The notes under the pieces: model-generated
Told to the model about the DNA's origin: nothing
Database searches by the model: none
What the model saw: the letters and a program-made list of their open reading frames with translations, nothing else
Assembly (NCBI GenBank): GCA_024734555.1
Contig: JANPWX010019802.1
Coordinates: 1,377,342 to 1,441,341 of the forward strand
DNA from: Trochalopteron elliotii
Taxonomy: Eukaryota; Chordata; Aves; Passeriformes; Leiothrichidae
Reading direction: 5' to 3'
DNA length: 64,000 nt
Position numbers and translations under genes: made by a program
Part shown: positions 14,042-26,000 of the stretch, piece by piece
Position numbering within the stretch: the first letter of the stretch is position 1
Layout: the number at the start of each line of letters is the position of its first letter

Positions 14042-15268
14042 GTCACAGAATAACAGGATATTCTGAATTGGAAACAACCCACAAAGATCATCAAAACCTC
14101 ACTCCTGGTCCTCCACAGGACACCCCAAGGGTCACACCAAGTGCCTGAGAGCATTGTCCAAACACTTCTTAAACTCTAATGGGGCTGGTGCTGTGACACT
14201 TCCCTGGAGAACCTGCTCCAGTGCCCAACCACTTTCTGGACGATTTTCTAATGTGCAGCACCAGTCTCCCCCGACAGAACTTCAGGCCAGTCCCTTGGAT
14301 CCTGTCGCTGGTCACCACAGAGAAAACATCAGTCTCTGCACCTTTGCCACCCCATGTGAGGAAGCTGTAACTGCAATGGGGTCTCCCCTCAGCCTCCTCC
14401 AGGCTGAACAGACCAAGTGACCTCACCCACTCCTCACACAGCTTCCCCTCAAGGCCCTTCACCATCTCCATGCCCTCCCCTGGACACTCTCTGGTTCTGT
14501 CCTTTCTTACACTGTGGCACCCAGAACTGTCCCCAGCCCTGGAGGAGAGGCCACCACAGCCCAGAGCAGAGGGGACAATCCCCTCCCTTGCCTGGCTGCA
14601 GATGCTGTCTGTGATGCCCCTGATATCCCTGATGCCCGCTGATGCCCCTGAGGGACATGGGTGGCCCTCCTGGCTGCCATGGCACTGCTGACTCGTGTTC
14701 AAATTTCTGGTGACTGGGATATCCAGCTGCCTTTCCATGGCACTACTTTCCAGCCTCTCATTCCCCAGTCTGCCTGTACACCCAGGACTGCTCCCTCCCA
14801 GGTGCAGAATCTGGCTCTTTCCCCTGTAGAATTTCATTTGAGTGGTGATTGTCCAGTCCTCTAATTTGTCAAAGGCCTCTCTGCCTTTGAGGGAGTCAAC
14901 AGCTCCTCCTCATCTAGTATCACTGACAAACTTGCTTAGTATCCCTTCAAATCCTGCATTGAAGTAATTTATAAAGATGTTGAAGAGCACAGAGCCAGGG
15001 ATGGAGCCTTGAGGAACACCCCCAGTGACAGGTCACCACCCTGATATCACCCCACTCACTGTAACCCTTTGTGCCTGACCCATGAGCCAGCTGCTCTCCC
15101 ATCACATGATGTGTTTATCCAGCTTTGGGTTGAATGGTGCTGTGAGAAACAGTATCAGAAGTTTTACTGAAATCCAAAAAGATCACATCAACTGGCTTCC
15201 CCTGATCAGCTAGGTCGGCTATCTTGTCATAAAAGGAAATCACATTTTACAAGCAGGAAACACTGCTA
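14042..15268 (-). mobile_element. CR1 LINE, 1.2-kb 3' remnant
   Basis: Reverse complement of the 3' portion of a CR1 element. The plus-strand left end (AGTCACAGAATAACAG) is the terminal octamer. Further in are blocks matching CR1 ('cctcctccaggctgaacag', 'agcacagagccagg', 'ttactgaaatccaaaaagat'). On the minus strand a 222-codon frame (14169-14837) carries the CR1 reverse-transcriptase C-terminal signature MKF-x-x-GK-x-x-ILHLGG near its start, a diverged form of the usual MKFNKGKCRVLHLGRN. The enzyme's catalytic core is not included and the upstream frame is broken, so the copy cannot move. Loss of similarity near 15268 marks the 5' truncation point. Confidence 0.9.
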
Positions 15269-15501
15269 AGCATAGTAACTAGAGGTAACCAGATTTTCAA
15301 TGAGGATAACTGCAGATTTATGCCTTCTGTTGATGTATTATCTCCTCTACTACTAATGAGGCAGTGATACTTTTTAAAGATAAGTCAGTATGAATTGGAA
15401 TGGGTGCACTAGGACACAGCTGGCAAAAGATAAATGTGGAGGGCTTCCAGGTTTCTATTTTCAGTGATGGTGTGGGGGTTTTGGGAGGTTTTTATTGATG
15501 T

Positions 15502-15610
15502 GGGGTTTTTTTTGTTTTGTTTTGTTTTGTTTTGGTTTGGTTTGGTTTTGGTTTTGGTTTTGGTTTTTTTGGTTTTTTTGGGTTTTTTTTTTTGTTTTTT
15601 TTGGGGGGGG
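15502..15610. repeat. T/G-rich simple repeat with drifting unit
   Basis: A plus-strand tract made only of T and G. It moves from TTTTG units through TTTGG and TTTTGG to T7GG, then ends in a run of eight G. The gradual change of unit along the tract suggests slippage with successive point changes. It lies inside a chance low-complexity frame (15434-15667) that should not be called a protein. Confidence 0.9.
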
Positions 15611-16763
15611 ATCGGTTTTTGTTCATTTTCTTTTCTTAGTACAATGATGTTGATGTTTAAATGCTGATCACTCCTGGCCTATTGTCAATAGCAATAAATA
15701 TGTACAGGCACTTCTGCATGGTGCATTGGCAGGCTAAGCTGTAGGAAATTAGTAAGAAACTTCTCTCCTTGCTAGCACCATGTAAAAATTAAGCCTTTGT
15801 GGCTAAAGGGATGTGTAGAAAGTGTGGGTGCATACAATGATCTGGATAAATGATAGTAACCAACAGCACTCTGGATGCTTTTTAGAACTCTGTAAGAGAG
15901 GCACAAGTGTCTTTTCCTCAAATTTGAAGCATTATTAAAATGTGCCTAGAAACAACTCACCCCCTCCCCCCCAAAAAAAACAAAACCAACTAAGGACACA
16001 CACTTCAACAGCACTTGAATCTCTTTGATGACCTCCCTGATGACTATTAAACAATCTGCAGCAGTCTTATCACCTAAACCCAAACAGAACTGGCTTGCCA
16101 GGAATACCAAACCTTTTGGTCAAATGACACTTATATGGCTGTTATATGGCTGTTGGGAAAATCCAGTGAAAGAAATAGGTCATATTGAAAAACACAGGCT
16201 AATCCACTTAGGAAGATTTTTCCACACATTTTGCCATACAAGTCCATGTTTTCAAATTTACCTGCTTGCCTTAAAATACTGAAAATATCTTCACTGAATT
16301 TTAAAAGCACTCTTGCAGATGATTTTCATTAATCCTAAACTGCAGACTAAATTAGGGAGTGCCACACTTTTAAGCCCTGCTAGGATAGTTTCTGCACCTT
16401 CAGACGCCAAAATGCCTTTGTAAACTTGCCTTAGATTCTGCACAGCGGCTCCCAATAGTGAAGGCTGACAGATTGCTTAGAACACTGCAGGCATTTTGAG
16501 TGTTCGGTGAGTTTTATTAAAAAAAATTAACATCGAGACTAATTTTTAAGACTATTCTTCTTGTTCATGTTTTGCTATAGAAAATTGTCAGTTTCAGCTC
16601 TAAAAGTTTGAATAACAGGTGCTAAACTTTGGCTAATTACTTACATCACTCATCCAGACTGTGAATGAGCCCTGCAACCTGAACTTGGTCTTTGAATTCT
16701 CCCCCAGTCTTACCTTTAAAATTAGCAATTGCAAATACATTGATGCTGATTTGTGGCTGGCAG
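15611..16763. other. unique non-coding DNA, no gene recognised
   Basis: Single-copy-looking sequence. A short tandem duplication of TTATATGGCTG occurs near 16131-16155. No gene or mobile element was recognised. Confidence 0.6.
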
Positions 16764-17345
16764 GTCAAGAGAAGTGATTCTATCCCTCTGCTCTGCTCTG
16801 CTCTGCTCTGCTCTGCTCTGCTCTGCTGAGACCTCACCTGCAGGGCTGCATCAGCTCTGAGGTTGCAGCACAGGAAGGACATGGACCTGCTGGAGCGAGT
16901 CCAGAGGAAGGTCACAAAAATAATCAGAGGGATGGAACATCTTTATGAAAAGGCTGAGGGAACAGGTTTGTTCAGCCTGGAGAAGAGGAGGCTATGGAGA
17001 GACCTTATTACAGCCTTTCAGTACTTAACAGGCCCCTTCCTAGAAAGATGGAGAACATTTAGCAGGGTCTGTTGTGATAGGAAAAGGGATGATGGTTTTA
17101 AACTAATAGAGGGTTGACTCAGACTAAATATGAGACAGAAACCTTTCTGTGGAGGTGATGAAATACTGGGATAGGTTTGCCTGGAGAGGGGATGGAGATA
17201 CCCTCCCTGGCAACATTCAAGGCCGGGCTGGATGGGATTCAAAGCAACCTGCCCTACTTGAAAATGCCTCTGCTCACTGCAGGGAGTATTCAACTAGATT
17301 ACCTTTAAAGGTCCTTTCTAACCCAAACTGTTCTGTGACTCTAAT
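16764..17345 (+). mobile_element. CR1 LINE, 3' end fragment
   Basis: Plus-strand CR1 fragment. It starts in the reverse-transcriptase C-terminal region ('ggtcaagagaagtgattcta'), continues through 'gacatggacctgctggagcg' and 'gttcagcctggagaagagga', and ends with the 3' UTR 'cctttaaaggtcctttctaa' and the octamer-like TTCTGTGACTCTAATGAATG. A partial frame at 16863-17117 reads the CR1 C-terminal motif (LLERVQRKVTKIIRGMEHL). The frame stops early and the start is truncated, so this is a dead copy. It contains the expanded (CTCTG)8 at 16786-16825. Confidence 0.92.
16786..16825. repeat. (CTCTG)8 microsatellite inside CR1
   Basis: Eight exact tandem copies of CTCTG. The CR1 consensus, as I remember it, has only two or three such units at this point ('cccctctgctctgctct'), so the array probably grew by slippage after insertion. 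All copies are identical, which suggests recent or continuing length change. Confidence 0.95.
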
Positions 17346-20300
17346 GAATGTTTAATAATTGTACCTGTTATTTAATACTACTGTTATGTAATAATAGCTA
17401 AATCACTGTACTACAGGGGGACTCCAGAACACAACTGACTAGCTGACAAAGTTATTTTCAACAAATACACCTATTAGTTTCACCAGATACTTCAATTTTA
17501 CAGCCCAATATCCACCAGAGCAGCTCTCTTGCCTTTCTGTGTAAGCCAGGATCCTCTCCATCTTTGAATGGTCAAATTTCAGCACTAGGGAGATATCCTC
17601 TACTTGCACTGCCTGTCTTGTCCTTCTGACATTTTCATTTCATTTTTCTGAAGAGACTCAGAAGAAAGGCACAGGTTAAGTTCTCCCTGACTGGGCTGGA
17701 GCAAACCATGCCATCATCTGTCCTGGACTACCTGTGCTAGGTAGTTCCCCTAAAAGCCAGCCATGAATGCTGAATCCACTTCTGGGCACCACTGAGGCTG
17801 TGAGTCTGCAACTGAGGTGTCACACAGGGTCACTAGGAGACACAGTGGGGGGTGTGGCAGGTGGTGCCACTGTCTCTTTCCTCGGCTGAGAGGCTCAAAG
17901 ATGAGCAAGGCAGTACCAATTACATCTGCAGAACTAGAAAATAATTGTGTGTGAAGGATGCATATGACAAGAAAAGGATGAGACAGTGACTTTATGTTCT
18001 GGAAATCTTTCAACTTTCCACACTTCAGCCAACACCCGGCAGTTTTGTTCTTCGTGCAACTGAAAATGTGAGGTCTGAGGAGCTCAGAGACCATTGCAGA
18101 GCTTTAAAAGAGCATAGCCAAACTGATGTGCAGATTTGAATTATTTTTACCTTAATATTCTTTCTTAATATTGTCAGAAATGCCAACGTTTTTCTGATGA
18201 GAAATTCTGAATAATTTTCTTTACTGAAATTTCTATAGAGCACCTGCTGACAGAAAGGTTCATAAAGGAAATAAGCTATCCAAGGTGCTCTGACAATGTT
18301 TATTATGGGTTTTTTATCAACAACACAGACTTGTATTTTAACCTTTGGGGTTTCAGGATATATTGATGCACCATGGATGTGATGGATGTGAAACTCGCTG
18401 TAAGTTGCTGATGTCAGTCTGGAAATGGGTGAGAGTTATGCAAATGTGGCTTTAAACAGAAGTGTGATTTTCAGATTATGATTTGTGTGGAGAAAGGGAA
18501 CATTTAGGGCACTCCTTCCTTCTTAATCTCTTTTTCTGCTTTTGTTCATTTGCATCTTTATTTGAAGCTCTTTATTTCTTTCCGTGTTGTTGGAAAATAC
18601 TGTGATTGCCCAAAGATAATTTCATGTTTAAAATAACAGTTAGAAAAAAGGTTTCCCAGTGAAAGGCTCAAGTCCAGGCCCTGAGAATTACTTGTAGAGC
18701 TTAACTGAAGTATTTTAGAGATAATAAAGATGAGAATTTTAAACAAGATTTCATGGATTGGAATTTTATTCGTTCATTGGTTCATCTAAAATTAAATGGA
18801 GCATTTCAAAGAAGAACTGCTACAGCAGCAAAATCCAATAGGAAGAGAGAAAATATGCAGCTAGAACAGAACAGTTCTGACAAATATTTCTAGTTTTAAT
18901 TCTGCAGAATGCTGCAACTATTTAATGTTATTTAAATGTGTTTGAGTAGCCCTGAGCTCCCAAGTCTCATCAAGTGTGGAACAGCATGCTTCAATCTCCA
19001 GTGTAGTTGGTTTAGCTCACAAGTTACAATCCCAGACTGGACTGGAGACTGAATCTCTTCATTTTGTTTTGACTTTTAATTCTGAAATAGCCCATTTTAG
19101 AAATGGTGTTTTTCCCAAAATCAGGGTTTCTTTTCCAGTGCAGGATATCTTAGATTTTGGTTTGGTTTTGAACATATTCTGTTTTGAATCCTTGATTTGA
19201 ATCTAGGAGTCAGATTGCTATCTGCTGCTAATTTCCAAATGACTTTTTGTTGCCAGAATGAAAGAAGTAGGATCTTTCTGCTTTTATGAGTGTGGAGCAG
19301 AAATCAAGTCCCTCAAGAAAGTGATCTTACCTGTATGAACTCAGGCAAGAAGCTCAAGAATTTGACTGAGTGTTTTCCAGAGCATTGCTATCCTCTTAAC
19401 ACTTGCTTTCTCAACTCTGTTGTCCCTAACTCTTCCTCAGGATTCCTCCTGCTTTTCCTCTTACATTTGTCTTCCATAACATTTTGGTCAGGGAGTATAT
19501 CTTATCTATGCTTGGAAAGTGCTCTGGAAATTTACAGCGCTCTATAAACCCTTTTATGAGAATCAGAATGTAAACCTTTACCAGCTACAATAACATGAGT
19601 GGAAAATTCTATGTTCATTTCTCAATGGCTGACTAAATATTGTCTTTAGAGTTATATTTATAGGGAGATTCTTTGTATGTGCCTTACTGTAAATGTTATT
19701 CTTAGATGTGGAGTTAGGCAAACCAGCTATTCAATACAGATTTTTTACTTTTCTTGAGTGTCAAGAAAACTTTAAGTACAGTTACACTGCATTCTTCAGG
19801 GAGGCAGGAAGTAAGATGAGCTCTTAAAGTTATGTGGAATTGGAACAGTAAGAACTATTTTTATTGTTCTAGGGTTTATAAAACCTACCTGGAACTGTTT
19901 TGGTTTGGGGGCTTCTTTTTCAAATTATCTTCCAAATAAATACGCTTTTCAAACTCCCTTCTTTTGTGGATTTTTTTTTTCTTTCTCAGCATCTAGTCAC
20001 CAATAATAGTTTCAAATGCAAACAAGGGGAAGTTCATAGTTCATAGAGCAGTCTGGTATGATTTGTCTGTGCTTTTTTTGAGAGATCAGAAAGGAGAAAT
20101 GTCTTTGGCTCCTGGCTTTGTATGCCAGCCCATCCTTGCAGACAGAGCAGCCCTGCAAATCAGCCTGTACAGGGTGGGCAAGGGAAGGTGTGGTGCTGTG
20201 GGCGAGACAATGCCTTACCATGACCAGTGTGGATGGATCCTCTGGGCAGTCCTGCTTGGTTCCCAATGGGAAGGGACGTACCCTTTCTTTGACCCCACTT

Positions 20301-20727
20301 TGCACTTGTTTGTGCAATGTTATGAGGTAGTACCTTAAAAAGATGTGGTGGAAATCACAGTAAATAAATAAAGTTAAATTCCTTCACAAAACCGACATGC
20401 GGACGTGCATCTCTTCCTGCTTTATTGCTGAGGTTTCTATTGAGGTTTCCTGATTGTAATTTATTTCATGTAATCTGATTTAAAAGTCATCAGAAAACAA
20501 TCAAATTTTCCATGGATAGGACAGGATTACAAAGATGGTACAATTATTCGTTTGCCTTCTTTCTGTGTTAAGAGAACAGCTGCTGCCACCCCTTCTTTAA
20601 CATGGCTGAGCATTCCTGTCCAAGTTCATCTCCACTGAAAAATAAATGTGGGTTTTCTTACATCAAGGTAACTCACAGAGACTTCTGGAGACAATTTACA
20701 TGCAGTTTCTACTTTTCTGCACACATA
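17346..20727. other. unique non-coding DNA, no gene recognised
   Basis: No exon, RNA gene or repeat was recognised. Open frames reach about 114 codons (17750-18094, minus) without features of a protein family. T-rich runs occur near 19970. Confidence 0.6.
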
Positions 20728-20940
20728 AATTCATAGGAATTAGAATTACTCCTTGGAAGGGATCTCTGGAAATCACCCAGTTAAAACTCTTGCTAAAAAT
20801 AGAGAGTATTGTTTAACTCAGCCAGGTCACTCATGGCTTTGTCTACCTGAGTCTTGAAAACCTACATGGATAGACATTCAAGAATGTCTCTGGGCAATCA
20901 TTTCCAGTATGTACCATGTTCTTACTGTGAAAGTTTGTGG
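20728..20940 (-). mobile_element. CR1 LINE, worn 3' fragment
   Basis: Weak but colinear similarity to the reverse complement of a CR1 3' end: 'ttggaagggatctctggaaa' followed by 'aaaactcttgctaaa', 'gagtcttgaaaacctacatgg' and 'gaatgtctctgggcaatcat', in the order found in CR1. It is much more diverged than the other copies here, so either an old insertion or an older subfamily. Edges are approximate. Confidence 0.7.
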
Positions 20941-22979
20941 TAAATTCATGAATGATCTTCACTTCTGTCAGACCAGCTAGTATAGGAAACAGGTTAATGG
21001 ATCATGTTTTATTATGAAGTAGATGCCCTTATATAAAAATCAGTCTGTTTTGCACTGAAGATAGAAGTTGCTGAAGGATGGTTGTTAAGCACTGGAATTC
21101 AGAGGGCTGAAGATAATTTCATCAAAACACTGACCTGCTAAGTTGTGGATCATTTCCCTGTTTAGATGAAGTGCAAAAGTGTGGGATGAAGGGTGTGCTC
21201 AGAGCAGATGAGAAAAAGTCAAGTCAGAATATCAGCTAGAGTGTCACAGCAGGGGTCCAGAAAAGGTTGATATGACAATGTGACTGTGTATTTAACAAAT
21301 ACATTTATTTGGAGGGAGAGGAATGGAGGAATGGAGGAAGCAAACACCTGTGTGTAGGAGAGAAGCTCTGGTCGTTTGGGCATGACTGCATTACCCACAG
21401 CAAAGAAAATCCTTAGACACCTATGGAAGTCCAAGGAAAGTGTGAAACAAGCCCATCTTCCCCCAGTCACAGAAGTGTTAAACATTGTCAGAGAAGTGTT
21501 ACTGACATATTTTCTATTCAATCTCTGGAGTTAGAATTGCTTAATTTCTTGAGTCCAACCCACAAGCCTCTAGCAAGAGAGTTATAAATATCTTCCAAAT
21601 GATCAGTTACACCCACATGCTCTCTTCTCTTTTAATGATAAGTTTTCTGGGGAAGAATTCCTTCCAGAAAATCACTTGAGAGTGTGTTGTTGGGTAAGCT
21701 GGGCTGGTAAGGAATCAGGGAGGCTGCTTGCTTGCTCACTGGAACTGAAGCAGCATGTTCTGCAACACTACTAAGGGTCCTTGGTTTGTTTAATTGGTAG
21801 GAAAGAAATTAAATCTTGTTGCTCATGTCTGTCCTTCACTGTACCCAGCATGGTGTTCAGAGGGGAGAGGGATGATCAGAATGACTACATGTCCCTCCTG
21901 TTCTTTTCAACCAGTAAACAAAGATTACCATGTCTGGATTTGGGGCTTTCTGTGTGCTAGTGATTATGTCGGCCAAATGACCAAGTCTTTTCTGGGCAGC
22001 TGTTTGCAGATATCAAATACCTGAGCAGGAGTCTTGGTGACCTGCTTACTTTTAATTTCTTTAAATACCTTCTAATAGTTATGTCTAACATCCTCTGAAG
22101 CCTCTGTAAACGCCTGTTGTGGGGGTGATGCTGAAGAGCAGGGTCCCTTAGCTTGCTGATTTCTTCCTCTGCACAAAGGGCTCAGCTCTGCCTGCAGTAC
22201 TGTGGGCAGAAGTCAGACTGGTGTGGCATTGTTCCTGGGCTTGGCACTGACATGCTGCATAATGTGATAATCCCTGTGGGTCAAATCTGTGCTGTCTTTG
22301 GCCAAAAAACTGCACTCAGAGGTAAACTTCTGACCTTGTGGCTCTTTTTCCCCAAAAATTGTTTTGAAAAGAAGTAATTGCTATCCTTTCATAAGCCATT
22401 CCTTGCTTGGATGGTTTGATTCTCCTGTGTGCTACTGTGGCTTTTAAAAGAAACAGTAAACTCTTCATACAGCCAAGACACTCCAGCACAAACAATCGAG
22501 GAGGCACAGCACCAAGGCAACCGTGTTCTTCCAAAATAGATCATTCTGTAAGGCTTAACTGTAAAGTCTCACCCATAACTTCGTCTCAAGCAGGGAAAAT
22601 GGTGGTTTCTGTGTCACACATTCACTATTAGAGTAATCTACTGAGAAAAAGGTATCTATTATAGAAACATTCTTTTTTTATTTTGAGAAAAATAATTGCA
22701 CTTGAGACATTGTGGATCTAACCACGAAGAAAAACTGACATTTCTTGAGAGAATTTTTTTGGGCTTTTTGGTTCAGTGTTAGTTTATGTACATTTGGAGT
22801 TGAAACTCTGAAACATGCAGTGTTTCATCCTTAATTGTGTGAGTACTTGAGGATACAACGTGCTGAAGGAGCATGGGCAAAGAAGAGCTTTAGTTGCGAG
22901 ATAGTCATACTGTAATAAATATCACTCTCTTTAGAGACAACCACTCTTTCAGTAAAAGCAGGGAAAAAAATGACATGGG
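20941..22979. other. unique non-coding DNA, no gene recognised
   Basis: No gene or element recognised. A short purine-rich run (GGAGG/GGAAT units) lies at about 21312-21342. Confidence 0.6.
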
Positions 22980-23012
22980 ATTTTATATAACAACCCAATT
23001 GTTATATAAAAT
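22980..23012. repeat. perfect AT-rich hairpin, 14-bp stem
   Basis: ATTTTATATAACAA at 22980-22993 is the exact reverse complement of 22999-23012. The loop is CCCAA. The stem is almost all A and T, so it would be thermally weak. It could be a remnant of a small foldback element or chance. No terminator role applies in a vertebrate genome. Confidence 0.95.
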
Positions 23013-26000
23013 GTAATAGTTTGCACATTACAAAAAATTTTGCAAAGGCAGAAACCTCTTGGTACTAACCAGTATCTAAATGAGCTCTAGTAATAGCTTC
23101 TACATGAAGGGATAAAGACCATAGTAGAGTTAGTTTGCTGTCCACCAAATTCTGTCTCTAATTTTTTAAACAACCTTTACTTTTCTTCCTTTTTTGCATT
23201 TTATAATATTAATATGTCTAATGATTGGACCTGCAAGTCCTTGAGGATTCAAGTGAGACTACACAGACATCTACCATGGTGATTTACTGCAATCAAGTAA
23301 TTCATCATTTGCAGACTATGTCCTCATTTGCACCCAGTAATGGTGTTAAAAGTTATTTGCAAGTGCAGAAGTCTACAATTTAAGAGTCATGCACTAAATG
23401 TGCCTAAGAAAATCAAATAACTTGCTCTAACAGCCATATGATTTGCACCTCAGATATGGGTATCTATGTTGATATTAGAGAACCACAGCACTGGGGCAGC
23501 ACGGGGTAACCTTGGGCTTAGCTCCTACTGAGGGTGAAGATCTAACTGATGAGGGGTGAGGTGGGAGATGGAAGCCATTTAGCCACATCCACAGGTCTCC
23601 CTTTCTTTTAACCTCATCTAGACAGGCTTGACCTCTCTCTTGCTGTGGTTGGTGGAAGTGACATTTACTGTTCTCCCCCTACCCTGTGCCAAAGCCCACA
23701 AACAAGAATGTGCCATGAGCTGTGTTTCCTACATGAACAGCTGTGTTCAGTATCGTTCTCCATCCATCTAGTCAAAGTGAAGGGGCCACTTGCAAACAAA
23801 GCCTGTTCCTCATTCTCTTTCAAGCAACCAGGTGTCCATGCTGTGCTGGCACCAGGTGAACACACTGACTGAGCGCTGACTGAGTAGGGCCATAAGGCAC
23901 TACTGGGAACTGCAAAACTTGCTAGGCATCCCTAAGGCAGACCAGGCTCTGGTAGTTTGGTGGGAAATTTGCCTAATTTACCCTGTATCTCAGGATCCAT
24001 CAGAGCAGAGGTATCCAGACACCCCCTCTAATAGTCCAAGCTCCCCTAGAAACACCCTGATGCAGAGGACCTGACAGAGGAATACATGAACCATCATTTT
24101 TTTTATTTCCTAGCACTTGCCAAGTGGGAAATTGCTGCCTATGAAATTTGCCCCTCCACACATGAACTGATGGCCAGAATGAAGACTCTGCTCCTGGCCG
24201 GCCCCAACACTGCCAGGAGGAGCAGCCTTGGCAGCCTACAGCCTTTGCTCCTGCAAGTTCTGCCTTTCTTCACCAATCTGCCCATTTTGGCCAGCAGCCT
24301 CTGGACTGCTGCCCCTGCTGTGATTAGTCCTCCTCCCTTTCCACATCCGTGAGTCGGTCCACCAGTACTCCTCAATCCCTCTCTTCTCTCTGTGGTGAAT
24401 CAACCATGTCATGGGAGTGGATATTGGGGTGGAGGAGTTCCTCTTTAAAACTATAATCCTGCTTCTTGATGTCTACTAACACTGCTCCTCACCCAGACTG
24501 GTGTACTGCCTTTCCTACTTGGTTCTGCTAGCAGTGCTTTTTGATCCACACAGCATTTACCCATCAGAATCAGACATGCTTCAACATGTTCCATCTTTGA
24601 CATGAAAATACAAGCATTTCCTTGTTTATCACAAGCTGCTTTTGTGCAAATAAAAGCAAAGCCCCAAATCCCCACAGGTATGAAACAGATGATCAGCAAA
24701 CATGATCCTCCCCAAAGATATGTTGTAAATTTTAAATGAATGAAGTGCTAACACCGAAATTGGTAGCATTGTCTTCTTCTGGCAAACTCATGACAGCAAG
24801 CCATGCAGTCTGTGAACTCCAAACTCATGTCAGGCCTTCCATCAGGGTGTTGTGGGACACCAAGATGGTGTGAGACTACTGAACTGAACTGGAAACCTGC
24901 ACTTCTTTCCAATGATATTCCACAAGAGGTTTCCAAGACATGGACTAAGTAATCAGCCGAGTGGCATGGATGTTTACCAGCGTGCAAACATCAGTACCAC
25001 ATGAGGCAACCAGAGGTTGCATCTGCGTGTGAATGTGCCTCTTGCTGTGAGACTTGCATGATACATTTAAGTGCAGTGATGCCCCCAGTCAGCTTAGCTT
25101 GCCCAGCCCATGCAGAATCCAGACAGAACAGGACCCAGCTCTGTCACACAGCAAGGAGAGGCCATGGGGCAAGCTGGTTTCTCTGCACTGCCAGCGTCAT
25201 TCTGGGTCTGTGAGAAAGACAGATGTGATTATTTTGCATCAAAGCAGGATCAGAAAATCCTTGGACAAATGTGCTGATCTAACCTCATTCTGCACTCAAT
25301 GAAAAGAAGACATGGACTAGAGCATGCAGTATGCAGCTCCTCATAGTGCTTGTTCTTTCCCACCAGCCAGCTCAGAGTTAGCAAATCAACATCAGAGTCT
25401 GTTGCCCAGGAAGCATCCACAGCTGTGAATTGGATTTTTGGCTAATCTGCATGGTTTTCAGAAAATCAGCAAGCTGCAGATGTGCTTAAGTAGCTGACCC
25501 TCCCACAGATATACTAGGGCATTAAGTGGCAAGATTATCCCAGTGCTTCATGCTCCTGTTCAATGGGAACATATATAATTTCTCAGGTTTTGAACTAAAA
25601 ATGTGTAGTAAGTAATGAAAGGAAAATATTTTACTGTTGGTTAGAGGACTAAATAAATGTAGTAAAATTGAACAGAAGGAAAGTCAAACCCCTCTACAGT
25701 CATGGCCTTTGAAATCCTTAGCAGCCAGAGCTTTGCAGAGGTGCCAGCACTCTGGATTGCCCTGAGACAAGCACAAGCTCTGGGTCTAGATTATCCTGTC
25801 TTCATGCCCCAAGTGCCTGTGAGAGGGTGAAATTGTTTGGCTGCCAGAAGGGTGAGCTGAAGAGCAAGACAGAAGTGCACACAAGCTTTGTGCAGCTGCA
25901 GTGCTGAGCACTGCCTGCCATGCCTGAGGAGAAGCCTTCTCACTGGGCTGGGTATGTTTGGGATTGCAACTCTGCAGTGCACTGACAGTGTTATCTCTTA

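Noticed and set aside
15434..15667. 77-codon frame rich in Phe, Gly and Val
   Set aside because: Product of the T/G simple repeat.
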